Of a DNA stretch of 64,000 nt, positions 45,576 to 56,195 are shown one piece after another. How positions within the stretch are numbered: position 1 is the stretch's first letter; the number at the start of each line of letters is the position of its first letter. Origin of the DNA: Trichostrongylus colubriformis (taxonomy: Eukaryota; Nematoda; Chromadorea; Rhabditida; Trichostrongylidae). The translations under genes and the position numbers were made by a program. Under the pieces are notes generated by a model, which had not been told where the DNA came from, searched no databases, and worked only from the letters and a program-made list of their open reading frames with translations. The stretch lies in NCBI GenBank assembly GCA_963978905.1, contig OZ022260.1, forward strand, positions 7,801,725 to 7,865,724. Direction: 5' to 3'.

Positions 45576-45853
45576 TCCCTTGTGTATTCTTAGGTGTCTG
45601 GGATGGGAACATGAACATTGCCTTGTTGTCTGCCGGTCCGTGATCTGGTCGAGCTGATCAATCAACTCGGAGTTTTGCCGAACCGTGGAGGGCGAGTAGA
45701 CAATGCTCTCCCGGAATCGAGATATGACGCTCCCTGTTGTTTGAATCGCTTTGGTGATCAACGGCCTATCAATTGTGGATTCCGCAAATTTGGAACGTCC
45801 TGTTGGCGTGGTAAAATCTTCAAATGCTTCGGAACCATTTGAACAAGCGAGTA
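45564..45853 (-). CDS. possible terminal exon, Ser/Thr-rich tail
   Basis: After the acceptor GGCTTTTAG the minus frame encodes LACSNGSEAFEDFTTPTGRS, FAESTIDRPLITKAIQTTGS, SPSTVRQNSELIDQLDQITD and runs to a stop at 45564. Polar and disorder-like, it could be a cytoplasmic tail. It lies between L-domain exons on the same strand, so it may end the upstream L-domain gene. The last codons fall at the edge of the Helitron relic, so the native C-terminus may be altered. Confidence 0.4.
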
Positions 45854-45859
45854 CTAAAA

Positions 45860-46278
45860 GCCGAGTTTTCGGAATTTACCTGTCAAATTCGTGATAATAA
45901 GATCACCTATCCTAGTCTCGCAATCTGAAGTGTCATTTAAATATTCCTCGTTCACTATTCCACCTTTGCATTGTCTTGCTAAAGAGTAATAAGTTACGAG
46001 TGGTTACGGAGAATCCTTAAATAGCTTGTGATCGTACCGCAATTTGCTTTGTTGTTGTAAATATATATGCCAGGGAATTTCGCATGTATGGCAGATGGGT
46101 TCCCCACGCAAAGATTCGCATTGTTTTTGATAACTGAATGGGGTTATTGAGCAGCTAATTCATACTCAGAACTGATTTCTCCACAACTTTTCATGTCCAA
46201 GTTTATCTAGCGTCTGCCTCTTCTAGTAGTACCACATTTAACTGCGCAATCTATTTCAATTTGATACCGATCTCTTTA
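45860..46278. other. unassigned sequence
   Basis: Nothing supported; probably intron or intergenic sequence. Confidence 0.3.
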
Positions 46279-46440
46279 CGGCTGCGATCAGACGGTTTTG
46301 CGATTTCGCGTTTTTGCGATCTTGCGGTGTCGCGGCTCTGCACGCGAAGTTTTGCCATTGCATAATCTCAAGGTCGTACATCGGGTACGAAAGCGCGTAG
46401 CCGCAGAATCGCAAAATCGTAAGTCTGACGGCGGCCGCTG
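46279..46440. mobile_element. short MITE
   Basis: Left end GGCTGCGATCAGACGGTTTT and right end (inverse) GGCCGCCGTCAGACTTACGA form an imperfect terminal repeat of about 30 bp around a centre rich in TTGCG. Confidence 0.6.
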
Positions 46441-46994
46441 TTTATCGCCCATCATGCGATAATCAGACTTGTGATCTATCTTATTGAATCAGTCCGTGTA
46501 ATCACTCTAACCGAAGAAAGATTGCAAATTCCTCTGGAACTTTGAATTGAGACCCGGGTGAATCGATAGAAATCCAAATACTGATTATAACTGTGAAGAC
46601 CAAAAGCAAATTGCCATTCTGAACCGAGCTAGGAGGGATCGAAGTTTGTTTGTGATGCCCCTTCGACGAGGCACTTTGTCATTAGCGCAGCCGTGGCGGG
46701 GCCGACAACGGTCATCGAGGTTTTGAGGTAATCTTTCGGAGCTGTGGGCGAGTGGTCGTAGGTTCAAACGCGCCAGTGCGAGCTCCCTTGTATTCCATTT
46801 TTCTCTAGTAAATGCTTCTCTTGCACCTCTGTACGTTTCCTGGTACTCGCCTATTCGTTCCATAAATCGTGAAGATTGCAGTAACGTTAGCAATCAAATT
46901 GAACTGGCAGTGGCAATAAATTATAGGTGCGATAAGGTGCCAATACAAGGAATCACTCAGAAGTAAAAGAGAAGCACTTGCTTACAATGAAACA
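46441..46994. other. unassigned sequence
   Basis: A 102-codon minus frame (46585-46893) has no splice support or domain; otherwise nothing. Confidence 0.3.
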
Positions 46995-47712
46995 CAAAAT
47001 GCAAAGCAGAATAAATGGCCAAAACGGACCACTTTTTCTAACTCGCCAAAACATCGCTCAGACACAACTTTATTTGTCGAAATAAAAACCATTCGAATTT
47101 ACGCAACCTTACCAACGATCTGGTAAAGGAAATATGCTCATGATAAAATTCTGGATTGCGAAAATTAGGCCAACGATGGCATTTTCAACCTGCACCGTAT
47201 CGGAGAACTCTTTCTGACGCAGGTTTGCATCGAGAACTCGGAAAAAGTGGTAATCCGTCTGGAATAGGCCTGAATAAGGGGGGGGGGGGGGGAGCGGGGG
47301 TGAGGGAGAGTCTCGATGCCCAACTGCATCAATTTCTACCGGGTGACTTGCGAAGTGTGGGGTTTTGTGTTATTTTGCGCACCCAGCAAAAACTGATGCA
47401 CATAGGCATCGAGACTCTCCCTCACCCCCCCACCCCTATTCCTCAGACCTATCCACAACGGATTACCACTTTTTCCGGGTTCTCGATGCAAACCGTGTCA
47501 AAAGAAATTCGCTGATACTATGCAGGGTGAAAATGACATTCTGGACTTTATCAATTCTCGCAATTCAGAATTCGATCACGATGGCATATTTTCTTGACCT
47601 GATCGTTGGCAAAATTCTGTAGGTTTGAACGGTTTTTATTTCGACAAAAAAGTTGTGTCTGAGCGAAGTTATGGCCAGTTATGTTTTGGCCATTTATTCT
47701 GCACACACCTAA
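46995..47712. mobile_element. 718-bp foldback element with a poly(G) tract
   Basis: Arms of about 340 bp match in inverted orientation along their whole length: GCAGAATAAATGGCCAAAAC, GCTCAGACACAACTTT, TTTGCATCGAGAACTCGGAA, then GAGGGAGAGTCTCGATGCC near the centre. A run of 14 or so G (47279-47292) in the left arm is shorter in the right. The right end is GTGTGTGCAGAATAAA-like when inverted, so it may be Mutator-type. Confidence 0.8.
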
Positions 47713-47786
47713 GATCCGAGCACACTATCACTTATCCACGATGGCCCCTCTAGAAGCGCTGATAGCAAATTGCCTCGTCAAGAAGC

Positions 47787-47945
47787 ATGCATGAGGCATC
47801 GCAACCAAACTTTGATCTCTCCTTACTCACTTCATATCGGCATTTTGCAATTTTGGTTCTCACAGTTATAGTATCAGTGTTCGGATCTCTAGCAATCCAT
47901 CTGGGCCTCAATTCAAAGTTCTTTGGGAATTCGAAATTTTTCTTG
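47787..47945 (+). CDS. candidate first exon with a membrane segment (ambiguous)
   Basis: ATG followed by MHEASQPNFDLSLLTSYRHF and a hydrophobic run AILVLTVIVSVFGSLAIHLG, ending at a GTAAGA donor. The minus strand is also open here with a GTGAGT donor (KNFEFPKNFELRPRWIARDP...). I cannot tell which, if either, is real. Confidence 0.25.
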
Positions 47946-48036
47946 GTAAGACCCAACTCTAACGACGCGCACGACTCGCACACACTGCGTCGACCGCCGC
48001 TTGTCGTGGTGCGAAATCCTTACATAAGGGTACACA
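47946..48036. mobile_element. half of a Mutator-type element
   Basis: GACCCAACT ... TCGCACACACTGCGTCG ... GCGAAATCCTTACATAAGGG matches the right half of 38760-38977. Confidence 0.65.
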
Positions 48037-48376
48037 TCTCGGCGCCGCAATGGGTGCAGTTTACACAGTTATCTGAGGACCTATCTGTCCCAAGACACTG
48101 GTCTACATTATCTTGGTTCCTTATGCTACACATACAAATATGTAGTACTTATCACTGCCGCACGCCGAGACTTCGGGTGGCGCAGCTTGCAAAGCTGATG
48201 GTGCATACCCGATCATGAGAACCTTCATATTTAAGTGTACATACAATTCTTGCTGTGGTAGCATTACTCAGATTCCAACGTCTCACAGTTCTGTGGTCTT
48301 TTCTTTATGTTTAGAACTTCTTTCCTTGCATTGAAATCGTTAAGATAAACCACGAAGTAACAGTGCAGTTGCTTAC

Positions 48377-48592
48377 ATTGGTCACATCCGTCAATTGGTT
48401 TGAACTCTTCGATGTGATCCAGGAATTTCAAATCCGTAATTAATGAATTTTCGATTTGAATGCAGCCAACATATCTAAAGTTTTTCCAACCGCTGGCATT
48501 AATATTCTGCTTCACTCGAAATGTGCCATAGACGTTAGTGCACTCGTTCAACATCTCTGGAGCATCCTCTAGACGTTGGTTTACAAAACATT
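48377..48592 (-). CDS. receptor L-domain protein, first-half exon
   Basis: Acceptor CCATTTCAG (48601-48593) and donor GTAAGC (48376-48371). The 216-bp exon encodes CFVNQRLEDAPEMLNECTNV, then YGTFRVKQNINASGWKNF, RYVGCIQIENSLITDLKFLD and HIEEFKPIDGCDQ. The Cys, xxYGxFxI, GCIxIENSxIxxLxFL order is the start of a receptor L domain (insulin/EGF receptor type). The second half should lie at lower coordinates on this strand; I did not find it next to this exon. Same strand as the exons at 44561-44958 and 52071-52235, so one gene with several L domains or two adjacent genes. Confidence 0.6.
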
Positions 48593-48599
48593 CTGAAAT

Positions 48600-49149
48600 G
48601 GTCACAACAGTGGTTTGCGTCCTTGTAGTTGGAAAGATTATGATGACCTTCATACTGAGCTTGTGTGACTAGAGCACATAGGAACAAGCATGTGCCGAAA
48701 AATCTTTGGCCAGGGAGGAAATCTTACGTGCGGCTAACTTCCTCGATCAAGCTAGAATCTGGGTGAGAGTCTCCAGAAGCATCTAATGCGAGATGCCACA
48801 ATGTGTGAGCGAGGAGTGGTGCGGGAGAATGAGGCGCTACAACGGCTTTGTGGAATTACACAAGCAACCGTCCTCAATTATTAAACTGATTTGAAAATTG
48901 CTGACATAGGTCGAGCTTCGATCTCGTCATTTTAGCACCAGTGCAGGCGCTAGCCATTTCAGTCGAGTACGTTCTCGTAGGCACATAATGAGCCAATGCT
49001 TACCTTCCAAGGCAAATCACGCCAACCCCACAAATATCTTCTTTAAATATGAATCATCGGAGAACTCCGAGCCGTTTGTTGGCAAGGATACGGAGTGCTC
49101 TCATATCATAGAGAGAGAAACAACCGTGTACTGTATTTACCGTGATAAA
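48600..49149. other. unassigned sequence
   Basis: Likely intron or intergenic; nothing supported. Confidence 0.3.
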
Positions 49150-49725
49150 ATATTCGGGTTGTTGCGAAATTCATTATGGTTTTGAGGTATGTGTGAACAA
49201 ATATATTTTCTACCCTAAATTATTCCATCTCGAGGGCAGTTGGTTGGTTTTTTCCGTCATACATACATACAAAAACTTGTATGACTGTCGTTCGAATTTT
49301 TCCAGCCAGGCTTCTTCAGGGCTTCGTATCATGAACCGGCGCCCGGCGCGACTATCGAGTCATTATGCTTTACGAATTTCAATTGTGACATTCCGCGACG
49401 GAGGTAGCTCGTAATCGCAGTAGTGTTTTTGGGACCAATTGTTCACGCGAACAGTGGACTTGCGGCTTAAAAATTCGCGTCTGGCTATTTTGATCTCTAA
49501 GAAGTCATGTAGTGGCTGCAAGCCATCGCTTAACGATGAAGATTAAGGAGAGCCGTCGAAGCAAAACCGGAGACGAATACTCGTACATCAGCGGAAGACC
49601 TAGGCGTACACTACTCTACATTGGCGAGACACTTACAGGATATCAGCAAGATGAAGAAGATGTCGAACTGGTTGTCTGATGGGCTGACCGATGCAGTGTC
49701 TGGCGTGTTTCGACACGAAGGCAAT
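49150..49725 (+). pseudogene. 5' half of an irritans-type mariner
   Basis: Runs parallel to 21367-21945: a terminus like TTGGGTTGTTGCGAAATTC, the 5' leader, then the transposase start (RRPARLSSHYALRISIVTFR where the better copy has MSRRDYRVIMLYQF) and the region of LARHLQDISKMKKMSNWLSD. It ends abruptly around 49725 with unrelated sequence after that. Confidence 0.75.
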
Positions 49726-51020
49726 CAGAGCGCAGCTTTTCACAAGGCACAGTACAAAAGACCTGTGCCTGAAGTCCAAACGGTGCAACCACTACATCTA
49801 TGTACTTGGTACATTCCTACGGACAGTGTGGATGATCATCTTTGGCTTCTACTCCGTCTTCCCGACAGCCGTGTCCATATGTATTGTGTGAACAAAATGG
49901 AGCGGTATGTGAAACATAGCGGAGGTACAGCTGACTCGAATTATGACGCCCTGTTCTCGCCTCAACCTGTCTCTGTGCGAAGTATCACGCCTTGGAGAAG
50001 ATGGAAGAAGTTACCATAGAGCTATAAAGAAACATTTACACAACAGTTTGAAAATTCGATGTGGTGAACGATGCAGCAAAAATAGGTTTTGTTCCCATTC
50101 TATTGACTCCACGCTGTATCTTCTACGTTATCGTACATCAGAGACTGATGTCCTAGCTAATCTTTATGGACGTGATTACTGCGGAGAAAGGATGCGTATG
50201 CTGTTAGCGTTGTCCAGTCCCCTGTTGAAACGGTATCTGGCGTATTCCAATAATTCCAGTACACTAAGTGTTAGGTGTACTTCATTCTCTTATGATCGAA
50301 AATTCGTGACGCTGTCCTAACGATAATCAAATCGGTCAAGCACGCCATGCGGTATTGCGGTGACCATTGTGCTAAGGCGATCTACTGGATCCGTTCAGTC
50401 TTCAGACAAATGTCAGGACCCGCGATCCAATGAGTAAGGATTTCTACATGAACTCTCTGTGCGAATGATTACGAGTAATTGCTGTTTGTTTCTTGACTTG
50501 GGAGAGTACTGAGTTTTTTAGGTAGTAGGGATGAAGGAACACTGTTAGCTCCCACACGAAGAAATCAATGATCGGCAGTACGGTGTGTACTGGAATGCTT
50601 TAAATAGGTTTTATACAATTCATCTGAATATGGTGAATGTGAGCTAGTGCATAGGGCTGGCAGTCGGATATGGGCCAGAGGGAGCGCTAGGACATGTCGT
50701 CCACGTGCCACAGTGCGCGCTGTATTACATCACGGCGCATATGTGCAGCAAAATAACTGCGCAAATACCTACCCAGAGTACTGGTACGGTAAAAACTTAT
50801 TGTGGCGACGCGATAGCTTCGGAGTCACTGACGGCATGGACGTATGCAGACGAAGGGCGCCTCATCGCACTTTTTTGCCTTACTGTGTTGGATGTTAAAT
50901 CGACGATTTTAAGGAGTATGGGAACTTGTATCCACTTCGTTCGTTTTCCGTTTCTACCTCTATCATTGTCTAGTCTTCCTTCTTTTCATTTTTTCCTTTT
51001 GTTGCAGTATTGCGTAATTA
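49726..51020. other. unassigned sequence
   Basis: Plus frames 49943-50320 and 50705-51106 are open but I find no domain or splice support. Confidence 0.3.
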
Positions 51021-51909
51021 TTAGGTTGATTCATAATAAATCGGACAAATTGACCAATTTTAATCATTGTCGTACAACTTTTTTACGACAACAGGGATTC
51101 ACTTGAAATATATTCCATCTTTCTCGATGAACTTCTGCCACGGTATAGGCAGATCATGGATGCCCTTGCTCCAGAAGGCCGGAAGCTGGAGCTCGAAGAA
51201 GTTGCCGAGTGCCGCCTTGACCTCGTCGCGAGTTTTGAAGTCTTGGCCGTCCAGGTGGCGTTGGCTGTGGGAGAAAAGGTGGAAATCTGAAGGGGCCAGG
51301 TCTGGGGAGTACGGTGGGTATAGAAGTACGGTCCAACTGTACGACAGCAGCTCGGCCTTGGTCGATCTTGCGAAGTGCGGTCTGTGGAAGTAGACACGTT
51401 GTCGTGCTGGAAGTAGACATGTGACCGCCGCCGTAGCGAACTTTGGACATTGGCCTTCAATTCTCGTAATTGACGAACGTAGACATCGGCGGATACTGTG
51501 GTACCTTCATCGAGCAGCTCCCAGTACTCTACGCCGTGTACGCTCCACCAACCGCGGTTTTCGTCTTCGATGGAATAGTCGCCTGACGCAAACTTCGAAT
51601 GCTACAACTACAGTTTACTTCTGCCGGGGGCATGCTCCTTGTGAACTTCTATCAGACGTCTGCCGATATCCGCGGGTTCCTGGCCAGATAGCGATATAAA
51701 TAGTATGACGTTGCGGATGTGGTCTCTGGACCGCTTGAAATCGTGGCGGAATGAATTTACTTTGGAGTGATTATTTTGCGGTACTTTGAAGAGCTTTTCA
51801 TACTCATTCCAACGGTACCTCGCGCGTCCATTTTCGTTAATTCGTTACTGAGTTATGATCTCTAGAAATCATCATTACCATTTGTCCGATTTATTATGAA
51901 TCAACCTAA
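51021..51909 (-). mobile_element. internally deleted mariner, copy 2, inverted
   Basis: TA-flanked, same terminal repeats as 39099-39982, read on the minus strand, and the same join between the N-terminal and C-terminal transposase parts. Insertions in the DNARPH region (about 51390) and other changes break the frame. Confidence 0.9.
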
Positions 51910-52070
51910 TAGCTCTGGCGTCACTTATGTGCCGTAATAAATCAGTGATGGGCGTAGCACTAGGGCCTGAAGTGTTGCATTGCTCTATGGCCTCTACGGC
52001 GTTCCCTGAGATGCGGTGATCTTGGCAGCACGTTCTGTATCATACCCGCTCCGAAGTAACTCGAGCTCAC

Positions 52071-52235
52071 CTCCACCTTCCTGAACGTTGGGGAATCCTT
52101 TGAAAGGGGCCAACTGCGACGCATTTAGTTTTCGATTCCCACGTATTCGAACACGCTTCGGATCAATGGTTGTCAGAAATGGTCCAGTTGTTATGCTTTC
52201 TAGTTCGTCATTGCCACTTATGTCTAATAAATAAC
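52071..52235 (-). CDS. receptor L-domain protein, second-half exon
   Basis: Acceptor ACTTCTTTAG (52245-52236) and donor GTGAGC (52070-52065). Encodes GYLLDISGNDELESITTGPF then LTTIDPKRVRIRGNRKLNAS and QLAPFKGFPNVQEGG. LLDISGNxELESI and RVRIRGNxKL are the second-half signature of a receptor L domain. Upstream of the exon at 48377-48592 on the same strand, it would finish the previous L domain, as in the L1-L2 arrangement of the insulin-receptor ectodomain. Confidence 0.6.
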
Positions 52236-52900
52236 CTAAAGAAGTAATTTTAGAAAGTGACATCGAATTGAGTTTAACAACCTATAGAATAGATACCCTC
52301 ACACACTGCACTGAGATCTTCCATGAGTAAATTTAAGTAAATGAATCCAGATTCTACTATGCTTATGCACAAGCTGACATTCTTGACACTGAGAAGAAAG
52401 TCAAGCTGAAAATGCTAAAATGTAGATGTAGTAAGGCTAATTGTTCCGGGCTTATTACTTTTATTAAACTCAAATCATAGATCGTTGATTGTGACTAAAT
52501 GGGCATGAAGGGTTCACAAAGATGCTGAGTCATGGGTGGAATGTTCGGCCAGAGCTTAACTTATGTCTTTCTTAGGTGTAGGCCAAAACATCGAATTGGA
52601 TCACTTCGCCACGCGAAATGCACCACCGCACTTTATTGTGCATTGGGAGCGCGAAAGAACGTGGATGCCACGAACTTTGCCAATCTGGCCAGTTTGAGTG
52701 TCCTTGACTACACCCGCTTTCCTATGACACTGATGCCTAAGCTTTCGGTTGGCTTTTTTTAACTCCAGATCCAAACATCGACTTCTCATATGCAAAATCG
52801 TCAATATGTTATGAATGCAATCCTATCATTGGTCTTGTGATGCAGCATTTCCATGACCGCCAGCTTTGTCGTGATTTACGCAATCAATTCATGTACTTAC
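52236..52900. other. unassigned sequence between possible exons
   Basis: Minus frame 52601-52804 is open (SRCLDLELKKANRKLRHQCH...) but splice support is weak. Confidence 0.3.
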
Positions 52901-53021
52901 TTGATGCTGACTCCAGGAGCCGACTTCAACAATATCATTTCTGTTGTGTAAGTCAATCTTGACTGCTGATTCGCAGCGATTGCGAAGGTTGACAGAAAAT
53001 GTTTCGTTGATATTAATTAAG
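52901..53021 (-). CDS. possible exon, uncharacterised
   Basis: Acceptor AACTACAG and a consensus donor GTAAGTAC. The exon encodes INETFSVNLRNRCESAVKID then LHNRNDIVEVGSWSQHQ, ending in phase 0. No family assigned. It lies upstream of the L-domain exons on the same strand and might be part of the same gene. Confidence 0.45.
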
Positions 53022-53029
53022 CTGTAGTT

Positions 53030-53679
53030 TCCCGGCGGATGCAGAAAATAACACCCTTAAAGGGCACATTGTAGAGGGAAGGCGAGAGAAAAGCGTTCTC
53101 AAAGAGTGTTTTGTACATGTTGAAAAGCTGATGGTGTAAAATCTTACTGAGACTGTAATGACTTCTAATGCAGAAGATATCGATTGAGTACAATAGAAGA
53201 GTTGTCCATAGGAATCTGGAGACTGTACGTCAGAGCAGGAAATGTGAACTTTGCTAATGAAAGCTGACCTTATGGCTGTTGTTAGAGAGAGCATCCAACA
53301 CACCTTCTTTCAAAACATTGGAATAAACTGAAACATACCATTCCTCGAGATGGGAATGATATTCATTATCACTGAGATATCCGGGTGTGTCTTAATGGGT
53401 GACGATATTGTTTGTTACTGTGCGCGTAAATCAGCAGGCAATAGGTTGTGTTCCCTAGTATTTACAAGGGAATGATTTGAAGGCAACAAAGTGAAATTGT
53501 TGAGGTAAATAAAAGAAAAATGTAAATACAAGCTTCATCCACGCCATGCACCCTGCACGTTATACAGCACTTATGGACACTCGGACAGTTCTTGGAGTTT
53601 CAAATGTTCCACTTTCTGAACAACTCTTGCTTTTTTTTCTTAGGGCTGCCTATACCATATTGAAGACCGCTTCTCGCTC
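53030..53679. other. unassigned sequence
   Basis: Nothing supported. A minus-strand stretch near 53260 (AKFTFPALTYSLQIP after an AGGTCAG acceptor) could be another diverged L-domain exon, but it stops early. Confidence 0.3.
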
Positions 53680-54345
53680 TATTCGAGCATAGTAATGCTT
53701 ATCCCTGAAATGAATTTCGAATTTGTCTAAGACGGTCTGTAGCTCCACACCTTGTCCTTCTTTTTCGTCTCACGAACGACCCATTTCTCAGGCGCATCGT
53801 AACATATGTTGGGTACCAGATTCTGTGGAACAATCGATATGGTTGGACAAAGATTAAACTCGTAGCGATCATCCTGCTCATTATGACGGCGGTACGGTGG
53901 TCTACGGCTGCCTTAATCTACCATAGCTTCATGGATCCCGCCAAACCATTGCGGCTGCGAAGACCTCAACGAGACGCATCGCAAAATGCAAATCCTAAGC
54001 TCAGTATTGGATTCAGCTAGCTCAGTATTTGGAAGGAACCTATATTTCTTCATGGCAGCGCAAGGCCTCATGTTCTCAAGTAACCCTGAAAAGTTGAATA
54101 AGCGAGATTACGGAAGTGTTCGGGGTTCTCCATACTCATCACACCTGGCCCCACCGATTACCATTTCTTTAAGGGTGTGGACAGCTTTTCGGGAGAAACG
54201 TTTCAAGACTCAACACAATGCTAAAGCGATCTCGACAAATTTATCGCCTCTAGATCTCCACAGCTCTTAAACCGAAATGAGCAAGCTCGAATCTTCTTGG
54301 CAAATATTTACTGATTTTCATGGTCTTTATCGCAATTGTCAGAAT
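53680..54345 (+). pseudogene. mariner relic
   Basis: Broken frames keep recognisable transposase order: SFMDPAKP followed by NETHRKMQ (about 53925-53985), then SPHLAPTDYHFFKGVDSF-like sequence when frames are combined (about 54140-54190), then FREKRFKTQHNAKAI. Too decayed to place terminal repeats. Confidence 0.6.
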
Positions 54346-54782
54346 TATGTATGAGACGAGATATGCGCATTTGAAAGAAGAGGTGGAGAGATAACCAGGC
54401 AGAATGAGTGACCCGCGTTAACGAACAACTTAGCCGAACATGATACTATCAGTCCACTGAAAAAATCAGTTTGATCGAATTCCTTAGACACAGGTATACG
54501 ATTACTCCAGAATACGTACTATCGCATGAGAGGGCGCCCTACTGTGCTCAGCGTCCAGCGCTATTTTTGCCCAAACCTTAGCAAGGACGGAGACCAGATC
54601 CCCGTTCACGTAACCTTCAAATCACTTAAAAGGTAAATTCGGCAGATTCCGGAGTATGAAAGTAGGGTTGCTCAGCAGTGTAACAGAAGAAAGAACGAAA
54701 CAAAACAGCGAAAAACCCGAGAAATTTGTGGAGACCCAAAACCTTCCAATCTCGCCCCCTCTGCGTCACTAGCCGGGCGTAG
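54346..54782. other. unassigned sequence
   Basis: No supported gene or repeat. Confidence 0.3.
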
Positions 54783-54996
54783 GTTGTGGACAGGCGACCT
54801 CGCCGGCGTAAAAATTGACCGGCGTGCGCGCAAGTGCTGTGTGACGTCACGGCCACCGGGCTGCGCGACGGTGTACGATAACCTGCGCTGCTGCCCATGG
54901 GTAATATCGCTGACACTCCAAGGCTGCAGCGAGCATTGTTATGTGCTTGCCGAACAACGACTTAGGTGTGCAGTAGTAAGTGTGATAGTAGAGTGA
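54783..54996 (+). CDS. possible cysteine-rich exon
   Basis: Follows an acceptor GGGCGTAG. The frame encodes WTGDLAGVKIDRRARKCCVT, SRPPGCATVYDNLRCCPW, then either ends at a GTAATA donor (54901) or reads on through LQGCSEHCYVLAEQRLRC to a stop at 54996. Eight cysteines in about 70 residues suggest a secreted disulfide-rich domain. GC is higher than the surroundings. No family recognised. Confidence 0.35.
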
Positions 54997-55010
54997 TACT
55001 TATTGTTGTA

Positions 55011-55949
55011 CAGGGTGCGCCAAAATTACGTGCGCAGATATTCACCGTTGTAGAAACGGTTAAACAAAGAGTTGCGGACTGATTTTTTGGTAACAATTTA
55101 TTGATAGCATTGAGCAACAAAATATATGATTACAACCAAAAATGTCCTCATTTGGCACGAATGCAGGCCCTCAGACGAGATGGGAAGTGGTCCACCGTGG
55201 CGCGCAGGTACTTCGGGAAGATTTGATCTCAAGCTTTCTTCAGGTTTTTCTCTAGGGCTTCAATCGTGTGATGTTGCTTCAAGCAGGCCTTGCTCTCCAA
55301 GTAGGACCATGCAGAATGGTCCATCGGATTAAGATCGGGACTACTCGATGGCCAATTCTGAGCACTGACGTTGCTTGGGAGGTTGTCTTGACACCACTGC
55401 TTGTCACCTTTTATCTATGAGCCGGTGCCGTATCGTTCTGAAACACGAATGAGCGAGATCCGAAGTGGCACTTTGTCCACGGCACCAAGGTGTCATTCAG
55501 TAAGATTTCCAAGTAAACTTCTGTGTTGATTTTGGTAAATTCTTCGATAGAAATGAGTGCTGGCTCGGCTCCATACGCAGTGATGGCCCAAACCATGATT
55601 TTCTTTGGATAACCAAAACGCTTTGTATTCTCCCATTGTGGTTAGCCTCTTCAAGGGATGTGCAAAACACACGATCATTTTGCCGGTTGAAGGTCGACTC
55701 CATCGTAAAGAATTTTTCATTGGAGAAGACAATGTCGCGGTCGCGCGCCAACCTGAATGGTTCAACGAGCTGATCGGAGAGTATGAGAGCCAACCACTTT
55801 ATGAGAAACGAACGCTGATGACCGTGTTTTTGAATGGTGATAGAAGAGAGCCAGATTGAAAGCCCTGTAGCCATTTGACCCCTCATCGCTACAAAAAAAT
55901 AAATATATCAAGCACCGCAACCTCGCGCACGTAATTTTGGCGCACCCTG
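55011..55949 (-). mobile_element. Tc1/mariner-type transposon with 5'-deleted transposase
   Basis: Perfect terminal repeats CAGGGTGCGCCAAAATTACG and inverse, TA on both sides. On the minus strand the transposase catalytic part survives in pieces: RDIVFSNEKFFTMESTF (first Asp now Asn), RSFVFQNDTAPAHR (second Asp) then a stop, and SSSPDLNPMDHSAWSYLE (third Asp). The N-terminal DNA-binding region is mostly deleted, since only about 90 bp separate the left end from the catalytic region. Confidence 0.88.
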
Positions 55950-56195
55950 TATTAGTGTAGCACCGAAATTACGTGGTGCCTTGTGTGTAGGCTTCCGTGG
56001 TAAAAACTCCAACCGGTCAGCGTCCAAGAATGCAATGAATGATACAAACGAATTACTCCTGCCACTGCTATTGAAGGAATTCCAGTCGGTTTCATATTTC
56101 CTATTTTCCACGACTGACCGGTCCTGTCTAGACCGAACTGTTCCCCGAAACCTTCACATCTGTGCATATTCATTCTGTGTTGAAGCTTACTGTTA
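55950..56195. other. possible terminus of a second Tc-like element
   Basis: GCACCGAAATTACGTGGTGC right after the element resembles the Tc ends (GGTGCGCCAAAATTACG), so a relative may have been inserted next to it. No coding sequence is recognised. Confidence 0.3.
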
